From: CAZNYG01 sp964577205 | GTDB lineage: Bacteria > Elusimicrobiota > Endomicrobiia > Endomicrobiales > CAIRNS01 | Direction of reading: 5' to 3' | Assembly: GCA_964577205.1 (NCBI GenBank) | Contig: CAZNYG010000096.1 | Coordinates: 1-5,914 of the forward strand | Length of the DNA: 5,914 nucleotides | Shown here: one piece after another, positions 1 to 5,314 of the stretch | Layout: each line of letters begins with the position of its first letter | How positions within the stretch are numbered: position 1 is the first letter of the stretch | Made by a program: the position numbers and the translations under genes | The notes under the pieces: model-generated | Told to the model about the DNA's origin: nothing | The model's input: the letters and a program-made list of their open reading frames with translations, nothing else | Database searches by the model: none

Positions 1-460
1 AGCCGAAGAGTTTGAAGTTGACCCAGGCCGCGGTGGAAAAATGGTACGCGACAAAAAGGTTGACCGCCCCGAGGAACACAAAGAACGATATCCAGCCGGA
101 ATTCATGCGGTTCCATATGTTTTCAGGCAGTTGTATCTGTTTATTAAGCATGGACTGCATCAGGTTCCTGCCGAACCATGCGCGCGACGTGAACAATGTC
201 GCCGCGAAGATCCAGTAAATGATGGTGGGTTTCCATTTGATGAAGAGTTCGTTGCGCAGCAGAAGGGTGGATCCGCCGAATACTCCGATGACTGCGAGGT
301 TGATCCACATCATCGGCTCAACTTTTTTACGGCGCAGGAACATGTAAAGTATCTGCGCTACGCTTGCCGCGATCGCGATCGCGGTGGCGAAGAAGATGCC
401 TTTTATCTTGAAGGCCGCGAAGAACAGGACGATGGGCAGGAATTCGAAAAGCAGTTTCAT
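1..460 (-). CDS. yciB: Septation protein A (YciB/IspZ family), 3' end missing
   Basis: Reading the minus strand from the ATG at 458-460 gives 153 codons open to the window edge. The protein starts MKLLFEFLPIVLFFAAFKIK and contains NLFVAYHFSTAAWVNFKLFG near the edge, both signatures of the YciB/IspZ family. The family is a small inner-membrane protein of about 180 residues with around five membrane segments, linked to cell envelope synthesis and septation. Hydrophobic stretches alternate with short basic loops such as FLRRKK, as expected, and roughly 25-30 C-terminal residues lie outside the window. The start is supported by AGGGG seven bases upstream and by a good promoter at 504-532. The gene is divergent from the TPR gene. 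The family call comes from motif recognition by eye and is strong. The plus-strand open frames over this stretch are shadows. Confidence 0.93.
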   Translation of the reverse strand, partial: MKLLFEFLPIVLFFAAFKIKGIFFATAIAIAASVAQILYMFLRRKKVEPMMWINLAVIGVFGGSTLLLRNELFIKWKPTIIYWIFAATLFTSRAWFGRNLMQSMLNKQIQLPENIWNRMNSGWISFFVFLGAVNLFVAYHFSTAAWVNFKLFG

Positions 461-503
461 AACGTAACCCCTTGCCGTGCACAGTAAGGCACACAACCTT
501 TGC

Positions 504-532
504 ATTATATAACTTTATATGTCAACAGGCAA
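504..532 (-). promoter_or_regulatory. Sigma-70-type promoter for yciB
   Basis: On the minus strand TTGCCT (527-532) is followed after 17 bases by a perfect TATAAT (504-509). The predicted transcription start is near 497, giving a leader of about 37 bases that contains the AGGGG ribosome binding site. A second TTGACA lies inside the spacer (520-525), but it is only 10 bases from the -10 box and cannot pair with it in the usual way. Confidence 0.65.
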
Positions 533-541
533 CTAAGAACG

Positions 542-570
542 CAATTATGTGTCAAGCAATTAGTGTCAAG
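542..570. repeat. Near-perfect tandem repeat of 14-15 bp in the yciB/TPR intergenic region
   Basis: The unit CAATTATGTGTCAAG (542-556) is immediately repeated as CAATTAGTGTCAAG (557-570), differing by one inserted T. The core TGTCAA occurs at 550-555 and 564-569, and again at 520-525 inside the yciB promoter. The position just upstream of the yciB -35 box suggests a possible regulator binding site, but no regulator can be named. Confidence 0.55.
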
Positions 571-618
571 CCGCAAAGGGTGTGACAACATAATGTGGCG
601 AAATCCGCCGCCTTCATG

Positions 619-624
619 TATACT
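619..624 (+). promoter_or_regulatory. Possible -10 element for the TPR gene
   Basis: TATACT lies 46 bases before the ATG at 671 and would start transcription near 631. No convincing -35 box is found at 16-18 bases (the best, TGGCGA, matches three of six positions), so this is tentative. Confidence 0.3.
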
Positions 625-670
625 ATTGAGAGTTTCAGGACAATAAGAACCCGTTATTTCTGGAGGCCGT

Positions 671-2107
671 ATGCGATCAGGAAGGATTATTGCGTCAGTG
701 GTCACGCTGTGCCTGGGGGCGTCGGTCTGCCTTGCGGAACTGAGCACTCCGGCGAGAAAGGCCGAGAGGCTGATCGGCAAAGGCAATATCGACGAAGCCA
801 TGGCACTTTACAAAGAGCTTACCGAAAAATATGCCGGTAAAAATCCCGCGCTGGTCAAGGAAGGGACGGACGGCCTCGCGAAATGCCTCGTCATCAAGGC
901 GAAAGAATCCATGAAGAAGAAAGATTATGCCGACGCGAAGGCGAAAGCGGAACAGGCGATCGCTTCGTACGGGGAAGCCCCGTCGCTGAAGGACGCGCAG
1001 GCGGCGCTGGTCGCAGCTCAGGTGGAGATATCGTCCCCGATCGCGGCCGCGGGCAGGTACGCCGAATGCGTGGAACAGGGAAAAGCAGCGCAGGCGAAGG
1101 CCGCCGCCGACACCGAAGGGATCGAACGCCTCAAAACCATCATAGGGACGTGCCTGTACGCCCAGGCGGAGATCCCGCTCAAGGATAAGAAATACGCCGA
1201 TGCAGCGCCGATCCTCGAATCCATAGTCAAAGACTATCCGCAGATCGAAAAGATCGCCGAGGCGCGTACGGCGCTTGCTGCCGCGCTGACCGCCAACGGT
1301 ACAGCGGCGATGAACCAGAACAGGGCCGACGAGGCGGCCGCATCCTTTCTTCGCGTTACGAAGGATTTCCCGGAGAACGCGGAAGCCTCAGCCGCGGCAT
1401 ATAATGGACTTGCGGCGCTGTCCCTGAAAGCCGGCAAACAGCAGGAAGCGCTTTCGAACAGCAGGGAAGCCTCCAAACTGGAACCGGACAACACCGAATA
1501 CCTTTTTCAGTATGCCGGGATCCTTTATGACAGCGGCGAAACGGATACCGCGAAAACGACATATACCGCGTTGCTGGGCCTTCTGCAGGATGAGCTGCCG
1601 AAGACTTACGTGAACAAAGAAGAGCTCCAATACAAGCTGGGCCAGACATACCTGCGGCTCGGCAAATACACGGAGGCCGCGGTCGAGTTCGACAAGGCGC
1701 TGACCCGCAACCCGCTTATGATCGATGCCCGCGCGGGATTGGCGAAGGCGCAGTTCAGCGACAAGAACTACGCGGGAGCAACGCAGAGCTACAACCAGCT
1801 GATCAGCCAGCTGTCCGCTGAATTCGAAAAAACGAAAGCAAAACTTGCCGGCGACAGGGATTCGATCGAAATTGCGAAACGCCTTGAAGACATCCGCCGG
1901 CAGATCGCTGTCTTCCATTATCAGAACGGCTTGACGTTCGAACAGACGGGCGATTACGCGAAGGCCATAGACGAATGCCGCCTAGGGTTCGAAGGGGTTT
2001 CCACCCAGGAAGCCGCATTGACGTTGAAGCGCCTGCAGGCCGCGGCGCAGAAAAAGGCCCCCGGGAAAGCCCCGGAAGAAAAGAAAGCGGATGAAGAAGC
2101 AAAATAA
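671..2107 (+). CDS. Exported tetratricopeptide-repeat (TPR) protein
   Basis: The gene encodes 478 residues. The first 22 form a Sec signal peptide: basic MRSGR, a hydrophobic core, and a predicted cut after SVCLA. Cys20 is preceded by ASV, which does not fit a lipobox, so a periplasmic or surface protein is more likely than a lipoprotein. The rest is almost entirely helical TPR-like repeats, roughly at residues 26-57, 75-100, 160-190, 205-235, 240-273, 274-305, 320-350, 352-385 and 415-450, with typical cores such as YLRLGKYTEAAVEFDKAL and GDYAKAIDECRLGF. A charged tail rich in Lys, Glu and Ala (about 459-478) ends the protein. TPR arrays bind partner proteins and have no enzymatic role of their own; the partner is unknown. 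GGAGG at 662-666 sets the start. The gene is monocistronic, closed by a strong terminator. TPR and secretion calls are firm, biological role unknown. Confidence 0.88.
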   Translation: MRSGRIIASVVTLCLGASVCLAELSTPARKAERLIGKGNIDEAMALYKELTEKYAGKNPALVKEGTDGLAKCLVIKAKESMKKKDYADAKAKAEQAIASYGEAPSLKDAQAALVAAQVEISSPIAAAGRYAECVEQGKAAQAKAAADTEGIERLKTIIGTCLYAQAEIPLKDKKYADAAPILESIVKDYPQIEKIAEARTALAAALTANGTAAMNQNRADEAAASFLRVTKDFPENAEASAAAYNGLAALSLKAGKQQEALSNSREASKLEPDNTEYLFQYAGILYDSGETDTAKTTYTALLGLLQDELPKTYVNKEELQYKLGQTYLRLGKYTEAAVEFDKALTRNPLMIDARAGLAKAQFSDKNYAGATQSYNQLISQLSAEFEKTKAKLAGDRDSIEIAKRLEDIRRQIAVFHYQNGLTFEQTGDYAKAIDECRLGFEGVSTQEAALTLKRLQAAAQKKAPGKAPEEKKADEEAK

Positions 2108-2150
2108 TTCGAAGCGAGTAAGTAACGTCAATAACACATTAAGAAAAGAC

Positions 2151-2199
2151 AAAGCCTGCTCCGCGGTGTGCATCACATATCGCGGGGCAGGCTTTTTTT
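2151..2199 (+). terminator. Rho-independent terminator after the TPR gene
   Basis: The arms AAAGCCTGCTCCGCG (2151-2165) and CGCGGGGCAGGCTTT (2181-2195) form a 15-bp stem with a single G-U pair and a 15-base loop. They are followed by an unbroken T run to 2199. This is a textbook intrinsic terminator 44 bases after the stop codon and separates the TPR gene from the next gene. Confidence 0.95.
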
Positions 2200-2220
2200 C
2201 TGTGTATTTTGTAGAATGAT

Positions 2221-2232
2221 AATAGGCCTATT
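2221..2232. repeat. Perfect 12-bp palindrome AATAGGCCTATT
   Basis: AATAGGCCTATT is self-complementary over all 12 bases. It lies between the terminator and the gene at 2295, partly overlapping a weak GATAAT (2218-2223) that has no recognisable -35 box. It could be an operator for the downstream gene, but nothing else supports this. Confidence 0.35.
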
Positions 2233-2294
2233 CGATGCTGCCGTCTTTTTCAAATTTCATAAGTGCCCCTTTATCAAGAACAGGAGGAAAGAAC

Positions 2295-2624
2295 ATGAAA
2301 AGATTGATGCTGGTAACCGCCGCAATGCTGTGGGGTAATGCCGTGATGGCTCATCCGCCGAAAAACATCGTGATCGATGTCAAGGGGAGTAATATTTCTC
2401 TTGCCATCGAGCACCAGGTGAAGGACCCCGCGGGCCATTATATCGACGATGTCATCGTGTCGGTCAACGGCAAAAAGATGATCACCCAGAAGCTTATCCG
2501 CCAGGAAGACGGGAACTCCCAGACGGCAGTCTACAATTTCCCGGGCCTTAAAAAGGGCGACACGATCAGTGTCGAAGCCGATTGCAACAAATTCGGGAAA
2601 AAGAAACAGGAAATAACGCTATAA
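2295..2624 (+). CDS. Secreted desulfoferrodoxin/superoxide reductase-like protein
   Basis: The gene encodes 109 residues starting at ATG 2295, set by AGGAGG (2282-2287). The upstream in-frame ATG at 2235 lacks a ribosome site and would bury the signal peptide. Residues 1-19 are a clear Sec signal with a predicted cut after AVMA, leaving His20 as the mature N-terminus. The mature part resembles the iron-binding domain of superoxide reductases: EHQVKDPAGHYIDDVIVSVN (39-58) recalls the HPMxxxHYIxWI segment, and DCNKFG (96-101) recalls CNLHG. His20, His40, His48 and Cys97 are possible ligands, but the family's last ligand His is Phe100 here, and the His40-His48 spacing is two residues longer than usual. 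It may therefore be a metal-binding or electron-transfer relative and not an active reductase. Family level is likely; activity is unknown. Confidence 0.65.
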   Translation: MKRLMLVTAAMLWGNAVMAHPPKNIVIDVKGSNISLAIEHQVKDPAGHYIDDVIVSVNGKKMITQKLIRQEDGNSQTAVYNFPGLKKGDTISVEADCNKFGKKKQEITL

Positions 2625-2849
2625 ACACTTTTTATCCCTGAACAGATACTCCAATCCGTTCAGCTTTATCTCATAGACCAGTGCGAGCATTTTCCCCAGT
2701 TCACCCGCGGGATACCCTTTGCTTTTCAGCCAGAGCACGTATGTTTCCGGCAGTTCGACCAGGAACCGTCCCTGGTACCTGCCGAAGGGCATCCGGGTTT
2801 TCCTCAGTTTCTCAAAAAAAGCGCGGTCTTCGAATATATTTTCATCCAT
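2619..2849 (-). CDS. DUF3820 family small protein
   Basis: The start is taken as ATG at 2847-2849, giving 76 residues. AGGGG lies six bases upstream, and a TATAAC -10 box (2868-2873) lies just before it. The in-frame ATG at 2882 would lie upstream of that promoter and has no ribosome site. The core MPFGRYQGRFLVELPETYVL (20-39) followed by W40, and YEIKLNGLEYLF (59-70), are the hallmarks of DUF3820, a short family sometimes annotated as a putative quorum-sensing-regulated virulence factor. No biochemical function is established. There is no signal peptide or membrane segment, so it should be cytoplasmic. The gene ends tail-to-tail with the secreted-protein gene with a six-base overlap, and it is divergent from rrf2. 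The family call is firm. Confidence 0.85.
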   Translation of the reverse strand: MDENIFEDRAFFEKLRKTRMPFGRYQGRFLVELPETYVLWLKSKGYPAGELGKMLALVYEIKLNGLEYLFRDKKCL

Positions 2850-2867
2850 TGACAGCCCCTGTTTTTT

Positions 2868-2873
2868 GTTATA
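2868..2873 (-). promoter_or_regulatory. -10 element for the DUF3820 gene
   Basis: TATAAC on the minus strand lies 18 bases before the chosen ATG and predicts a leader of about 12 bases that still contains AGGGG. The -35 candidate ATGTCT (2891-2896, 17-bp spacer) is weak and overlaps the -35 box of the divergent rrf2 promoter. Confidence 0.45.
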
Positions 2874-2889
2874 TTCTGTCATAAGCCGA

Positions 2890-2917
2890 TAGACATTTGC
2901 ATTTTGAAATTTAAAAT
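2890..2917 (+). promoter_or_regulatory. Promoter for the rrf2-family gene with embedded inverted repeat
   Basis: TAGACA (2890-2895), a 16-base spacer and TAAAAT (2912-2917) each match five of six consensus positions. Transcription should start near 2924. The stretch ATTTTGAAATTTAAAAT (2901-2917) is an imperfect palindrome (14 of 16 paired positions) covering the -10 box, a plausible operator position for autoregulation. Confidence 0.6.
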
Positions 2918-2920
2918 AGC

Positions 2921-2934
2921 ATCCTTGAAAGGAT
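2921..2934 (+). promoter_or_regulatory. Inverted repeat covering the rrf2 transcription start and ribosome binding site
   Basis: ATCCTTGAAAGGAT has perfect six-base arms around GA. It could be a DNA operator, or in RNA a five-pair hairpin with a UGAA loop that would pair the AAAGGA ribosome site of the TTG-started gene at 2942. Confidence 0.45.
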
Positions 2935-2941
2935 CACTCCA

Positions 2942-3391
2942 TTGAAAATATCGTTCAAGGGCGATTACGCTCTTAAAATAATCCTGGACCTTGCCGTGTC
3001 GTGGAACCAGGGGATCACTCCGATACGGGAGATCTCCCGGCGCCAGGATATTCCTGAGCGGTTCCTGGAACAGATCATCACTACTTTGAAACGCGGCAAT
3101 TACATAAAAACGGTCAGGGGGCAGCGGGGCGGGGTCTACCTGGCAAAACCGCCGTCAAAGATAACTATGGGCGAGATCATCCGTCTGGTGGAAGGGCCGA
3201 CTTCCCCGATCACCTGCGTCAGCAGGTCCGGTTACGCGCATTGCGATTTTGAAAGCCGGTGCGCTCTGCGCGGCGTATTCATGGAAGTGCGCAACCGCAT
3301 CAATGAAGTGGTGGATGCCGTTACGTTCCAGGACCTTGTGGAAAAGACCAGGAAACTGGAGGCCCGCGATGTCCTGGATTACTGCATTTGA
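2942..3391 (+). CDS. Rrf2-family transcriptional regulator, probable iron-sulfur sensor
   Basis: The gene encodes 149 residues starting from TTG at 2942, preceded by AAAGGAT with about seven bases spacing. The start MKISFKGDYALKIILDLA matches the usual Rrf2 N-terminus, so TTG is accepted. Residues about 1-85 form the winged helix, with the DNA-recognition part near IPERFLEQIITTLKRGN (37-53) and the wing VRGQRGGVYLAKP (58-70). Cys92, Cys101 and Cys107 (C-X8-C-X5-C) lie where IscR and NsrR carry their iron-sulfur ligands, so cluster-based sensing of iron-sulfur status, oxygen or nitric oxide is likely. A fourth Cys148 is near the C-terminus. No isc or suf genes are adjacent, so the regulon cannot be read from context. 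The gene ends nine bases from the convergent methyltransferase gene with no terminator between. Confidence 0.9.
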   Translation: MKISFKGDYALKIILDLAVSWNQGITPIREISRRQDIPERFLEQIITTLKRGNYIKTVRGQRGGVYLAKPPSKITMGEIIRLVEGPTSPITCVSRSGYAHCDFESRCALRGVFMEVRNRINEVVDAVTFQDLVEKTRKLEARDVLDYCI

Positions 3392-3400
3392 TCGCATTCC

Positions 3401-4189
3401 TCATCGCGTTCCGACGTAATAAAGCCTGTTGAAATCCACGCATACCTTGCCGTTTATGGCATTTTTTTCCACCTGCGCGCGCACGGCGGCGTCAAACCGG
3501 ACAAGGTAGTCGTCGCTGATCGGGATGTCGTAGTACTGTTTCGCCGCGAACCCGTTAGCCGCGCCGGAAAGATAGATGTTGAATGCTTCGTCAGGAGAGT
3601 AGAAGGATTGTTCGTGGACTACTTCCAGGTGGCGGGTGACAAGGCCGCACTTTTCGAAGAATGCCCGGTAATCGTTCTCCGAAGGCAGCATGAACCACGG
3701 GTTTTTCCAGTGAGAGAAAATTTTACCGATATCCTCATGAGACGCCAGGGAAAGGACCACCCGTTCGAAAAAAGGCGACCAGTGCGCCGTGCCCGGGCAG
3801 GCGATGCCGATTTTTCCGCCGGAACGGAGCGCGCGGCGCATGGCGCATACCGCCTGTTCCGGTTTGGCGAACCATTGTAAAGCGGAATTGCAGAAAACGA
3901 TGTCGAACGCTTCGCCCCAGGCCATGTCTTCGGCCGCGCCCTCGTGGAATTCGACGGAAGGATAAAGGGCTCCGGCCTTTTCGATCATGCCGTGAGACGC
4001 GTCGATCCCGACGACCTTGCCGAGCGAATGCCGGCTGAACCATTGCGTGATATGCCCGGGGCCGCAGGCGACGTCGAGAATATCGTCCGTGGGGACGAAC
4101 GACAGCAGTTCGATAAGGCGGGTTGCCGCTTTCTGCTGCACCAGGGCATTGTCTTTGTAACTGCCCGCGGCGCTTTCAAAAGTGCCCAT
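3401..4189 (-). CDS. Class I SAM-dependent methyltransferase (BioC/Tam-like)
   Basis: The gene encodes 262 residues from ATG 4187-4189, chosen because GGGAGGAG lies just upstream. An in-frame ATG at 4213 has no such site. The Rossmann-fold motifs are in order: LDVACGPG (38-45, SAM-binding glycine loop), VVGIDAS (59-65, Asp63 expected to contact the ribose), AEDMAW (86-91), FDIVFCNSALQWF (95-107) and LRSGGKIGI (121-129). The NSALQW segment is typical of the methyltransferase_11 group that includes BioC (malonyl-ACP methyltransferase of biotin synthesis) and Tam (trans-aconitate methyltransferase). Total length fits that group, but no biotin genes are nearby, so the substrate is unresolved. The protein is cytoplasmic with no signal peptide. 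It has its own extended -10 promoter and is divergent from the uracil-DNA glycosylase gene. Confidence 0.88.
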   Translation of the reverse strand: MGTFESAAGSYKDNALVQQKAATRLIELLSFVPTDDILDVACGPGHITQWFSRHSLGKVVGIDASHGMIEKAGALYPSVEFHEGAAEDMAWGEAFDIVFCNSALQWFAKPEQAVCAMRRALRSGGKIGIACPGTAHWSPFFERVVLSLASHEDIGKIFSHWKNPWFMLPSENDYRAFFEKCGLVTRHLEVVHEQSFYSPDEAFNIYLSGAANGFAAKQYYDIPISDDYLVRFDAAVRAQVEKNAINGKVCVDFNRLYYVGTR

Positions 4190-4230
4190 GCGCTCCTCCC
4201 TCCAATGAACCATAACGGGGAATTTTCAAA

Positions 4231-4259
4231 AATATAGCACAAATCGCGTTAAAAGCCAA
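4231..4259 (-). promoter_or_regulatory. Extended -10 promoter for the methyltransferase gene
   Basis: On the minus strand TTGGCT (4254-4259), a 17-base spacer and TATATT (4231-4236) preceded by TGC form an extended -10 promoter. Transcription would start near 4224, giving a leader of about 35 bases with a strong ribosome site. The element overlaps the upstream part of the divergent glycosylase promoter, so the two may compete for polymerase. Confidence 0.6.
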
Positions 4260-4262
4260 ATG

Positions 4263-4271
4263 TGATATAAT
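4263..4271 (+). promoter_or_regulatory. Extended -10 promoter abutting the glycosylase start codon
   Basis: TGATATAAT is a perfect extended -10 element ending six bases before the ATG at 4278. Transcription is expected to start at about 4277-4279, at the start codon itself. No good -35 box is seen at 16-18 bases, which an extended -10 can tolerate. No Shine-Dalgarno sequence is present. Confidence 0.6.
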
Positions 4272-4277
4272 ACAGGC

Positions 4278-4871
4278 ATGACTTCTTCAAAAGGCCGCGC
4301 GCTGGAAACGCTGCGTTCAGCGGAGACCGCCTGCAGCTCCTGTGCCGGGGGCAAGGGGATCTCGCATTATGTCTTCGGTGAAGGCAACCCCGAAGCCCGC
4401 GTCATGTTCATCGGCGAAGCGCCGGGCGCGCGTGAAGACCTTACAGGCCGCCCTTTCGTCGGGCGCGCGGGAAAGCTGCTCGAGCAGGTACTTGCCGGTA
4501 TCGGCCTTTCAAGGGAAGAGGTTTACATCGCAAATGTCGTCAAATGCCGGCCCATGAAAGACCCGGAAAACCCCTCCCGCGCCGGCAACGACCGGCCGCC
4601 TACCGAGGCGGAAGTCGCCGCCTGCCTGCCTGTCCTCAGGCAGCAGATAACCATCATCAAGCCGGACTATCTCTGCACGCTCGGGAACTCGTCGCTGCGC
4701 GCGTTGATGGGCAGGGACAAGAGCATCGGAGCCGTCCACGGAAAAATTCTGACGTACGAGAATTTCCCTCTGATTCCCACCTATCATCCCGCGTCGGTAT
4801 TCCGCAATCCCCGTTTCAGGGAGCTGCTCGTCGCGGACCTGGCGATCCTGAAAAACAAATTGGCAATTTAG
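4278..4871 (+). CDS. Family 4 (iron-sulfur) uracil-DNA glycosylase
   Basis: The protein has 197 residues. It removes uracil from DNA to begin base excision repair of deaminated cytosine. The family 4 motif GEAPGAREDLTGRPFVGRAG (46-65) and the second motif HPAS are both present, the latter in the context IPTYHPASVFRNPRFR. Cys19 and Cys22 (CSSC), Cys90 (KCRP) and Cys116 match the four ligands of the 4Fe-4S cluster. The Cys90-Cys116 interval is 26 residues, about ten longer than in the archetypal thermophile enzymes, owing to a DPENPSRAGNDRPP segment. The start is the only Met before residue 43 and lies about 18 residues before CSSC, as expected, yet it has no ribosome site and sits directly after a promoter -10 box, so the mRNA is probably leaderless. 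The family call is firm. Confidence 0.95.
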   Translation: MTSSKGRALETLRSAETACSSCAGGKGISHYVFGEGNPEARVMFIGEAPGAREDLTGRPFVGRAGKLLEQVLAGIGLSREEVYIANVVKCRPMKDPENPSRAGNDRPPTEAEVAACLPVLRQQITIIKPDYLCTLGNSSLRALMGRDKSIGAVHGKILTYENFPLIPTYHPASVFRNPRFRELLVADLAILKNKLAI

Positions 4872-5068
4872 CTCACGGCTCATAAGCTCGTCAGCGGAAA
4901 TGTTCCGGGCGATGATTGGTTTTCGCCCGCGCGGGGGCTTAAGGGCGGGAACGGAACAGGCGCAACGGAAGAAAAGGCGGCGGAACACAACATGCCCCTG
5001 TTTCGGAAAAAATGTATCCGTGGCAGGGGCTGGCTTTTCGGGAAAAATACCGGAACTGCGGGACAAGG
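4872..5068. other. Gene-free convergent intergenic region with hairpins
   Basis: No convincing gene is seen here between two converging genes. Two inverted repeats are present: CGGGCGA/TCGCCCG (4906-4912 and 4923-4929, 10-base loop), and GCCCCTG/CAGGGGC (4994-5000 and 5024-5030) with an inner CGGA/TCCG pairing. Neither is followed by a clean T run on either strand. Confidence 0.5.
4994..5030. terminator. Possible weak terminator hairpin between convergent genes
   Basis: A seven-pair GC-rich outer stem (4994-5000 with 5024-5030) continues through two G-U pairs and a mismatch into CGGA/TCCG, with a nine-base loop. The flank on the plus strand is only TGGCTTTTCG, and on the minus strand ATGTTGTGTT. 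It may therefore stall transcription weakly in either direction or stabilise mRNA ends. Confidence 0.3.
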
Positions 5069-5233
5069 CTACTGCTTATCGTGGGTGTCGACGAACTTCT
5101 TGATCGCTTCGATGTTCTCGAGGATCAGTTTCGCTTTTTTCAAGCCGAACTGGAAAGGGAATTTGTCCTCTTCCGTGGTCTTGATGACAAGCATGGGGTT
5201 TCCTTTGTACTCCGACTCCGAAACGATAGACAT
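5069..5233 (-). CDS. Small conserved-looking hypothetical protein (54 residues)
   Basis: From ATG 5231-5233 the minus strand reads 54 codons to TAG at 5069-5071. AAGGAGGA lies seven bases upstream, one of the best ribosome sites in the window, so translation is likely. The protein begins MSIVSESEYKGNPMLVIKTT, then has EEDKFPFQFGLKKAKLILEN (21-40) and ends IEAIKKFVDTHDKQ. This suggests a short beta segment followed by one or two helices, with no signal peptide, membrane segment or cysteine. It resembles small uncharacterised proteins I vaguely associate with anaerobic bacteria, but I cannot name a family or function. Two TATAAT boxes lie upstream (5289-5294 and 5309-5314), and the gene is divergent from the membrane hydrolase gene with a shared palindrome between them. 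Confidence 0.8.
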   Translation of the reverse strand: MSIVSESEYKGNPMLVIKTTEEDKFPFQFGLKKAKLILENIEAIKKFVDTHDKQ

Positions 5234-5288
5234 GGCTTGCTCCTCCTTGGGGGATTGTTTACGGCAGCTGCTTTCAGGCGACGGGCTT

Positions 5289-5314
5289 ATTATACACAGT
5301 AATTATTAATTATA
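5289..5314 (-). promoter_or_regulatory. Two candidate -10 elements for the 54-residue gene
   Basis: On the minus strand perfect TATAAT boxes occur at 5309-5314 and 5289-5294, twenty bases apart. Their -35 candidates, TTGCAT (5333-5338, 18-bp spacer) and TTGTAT (5312-5317, 17-bp spacer), are weak. Predicted leaders are about 50-70 bases. Which one is used cannot be decided from sequence. Confidence 0.45.

Noticed and set aside
41..487. Long plus-strand open frame (148 codons)
   Set aside because: It lies opposite yciB, whose minus-strand translation matches a known family over its whole visible length; the plus-strand product is very charged and has no ribosome site.
671..736. Lipoprotein signal at Cys20 of the TPR protein
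   Set aside because: The residues before Cys20 are ASV, which does not match a lipobox; a standard signal peptidase cut after SVCLA fits better.
1388..1918. Minus-strand open frame (176 codons) inside the TPR gene
   Set aside because: This is a shadow of the TPR reading frame; high GC at third positions keeps the opposite strand open.
2235..2294. Upstream ATG for the secreted desulfoferrodoxin-like gene
   Set aside because: It has no ribosome site and would add 20 residues before a clear signal peptide; the ATG at 2295 has AGGAGG.
2850..2882. Upstream ATG for the DUF3820 gene
   Set aside because: It has no ribosome site and lies upstream of the TATAAC box; the ATG at 2849 has AGGGG at proper spacing.
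4190..4213. Upstream ATG for the methyltransferase gene
   Set aside because: The strong GGGAGGAG site lies between it and the ATG at 4189, so the downstream start is favoured.
4906..4929. Hairpin CGGGCGA/TCGCCCG as a terminator for the glycosylase gene
   Set aside because: It is followed by a GC-rich stretch with no T run, and its right arm competes with the self-complementary CCCGCGCGGG; kept only as a note in the gap description.
4509..5066. Minus-strand open frame (185 codons) over the glycosylase gene and the gap after it
   Set aside because: Most of it is antisense to a clearly recognised enzyme, its product has low-complexity Arg/Pro-rich composition, and it has no ribosome site.
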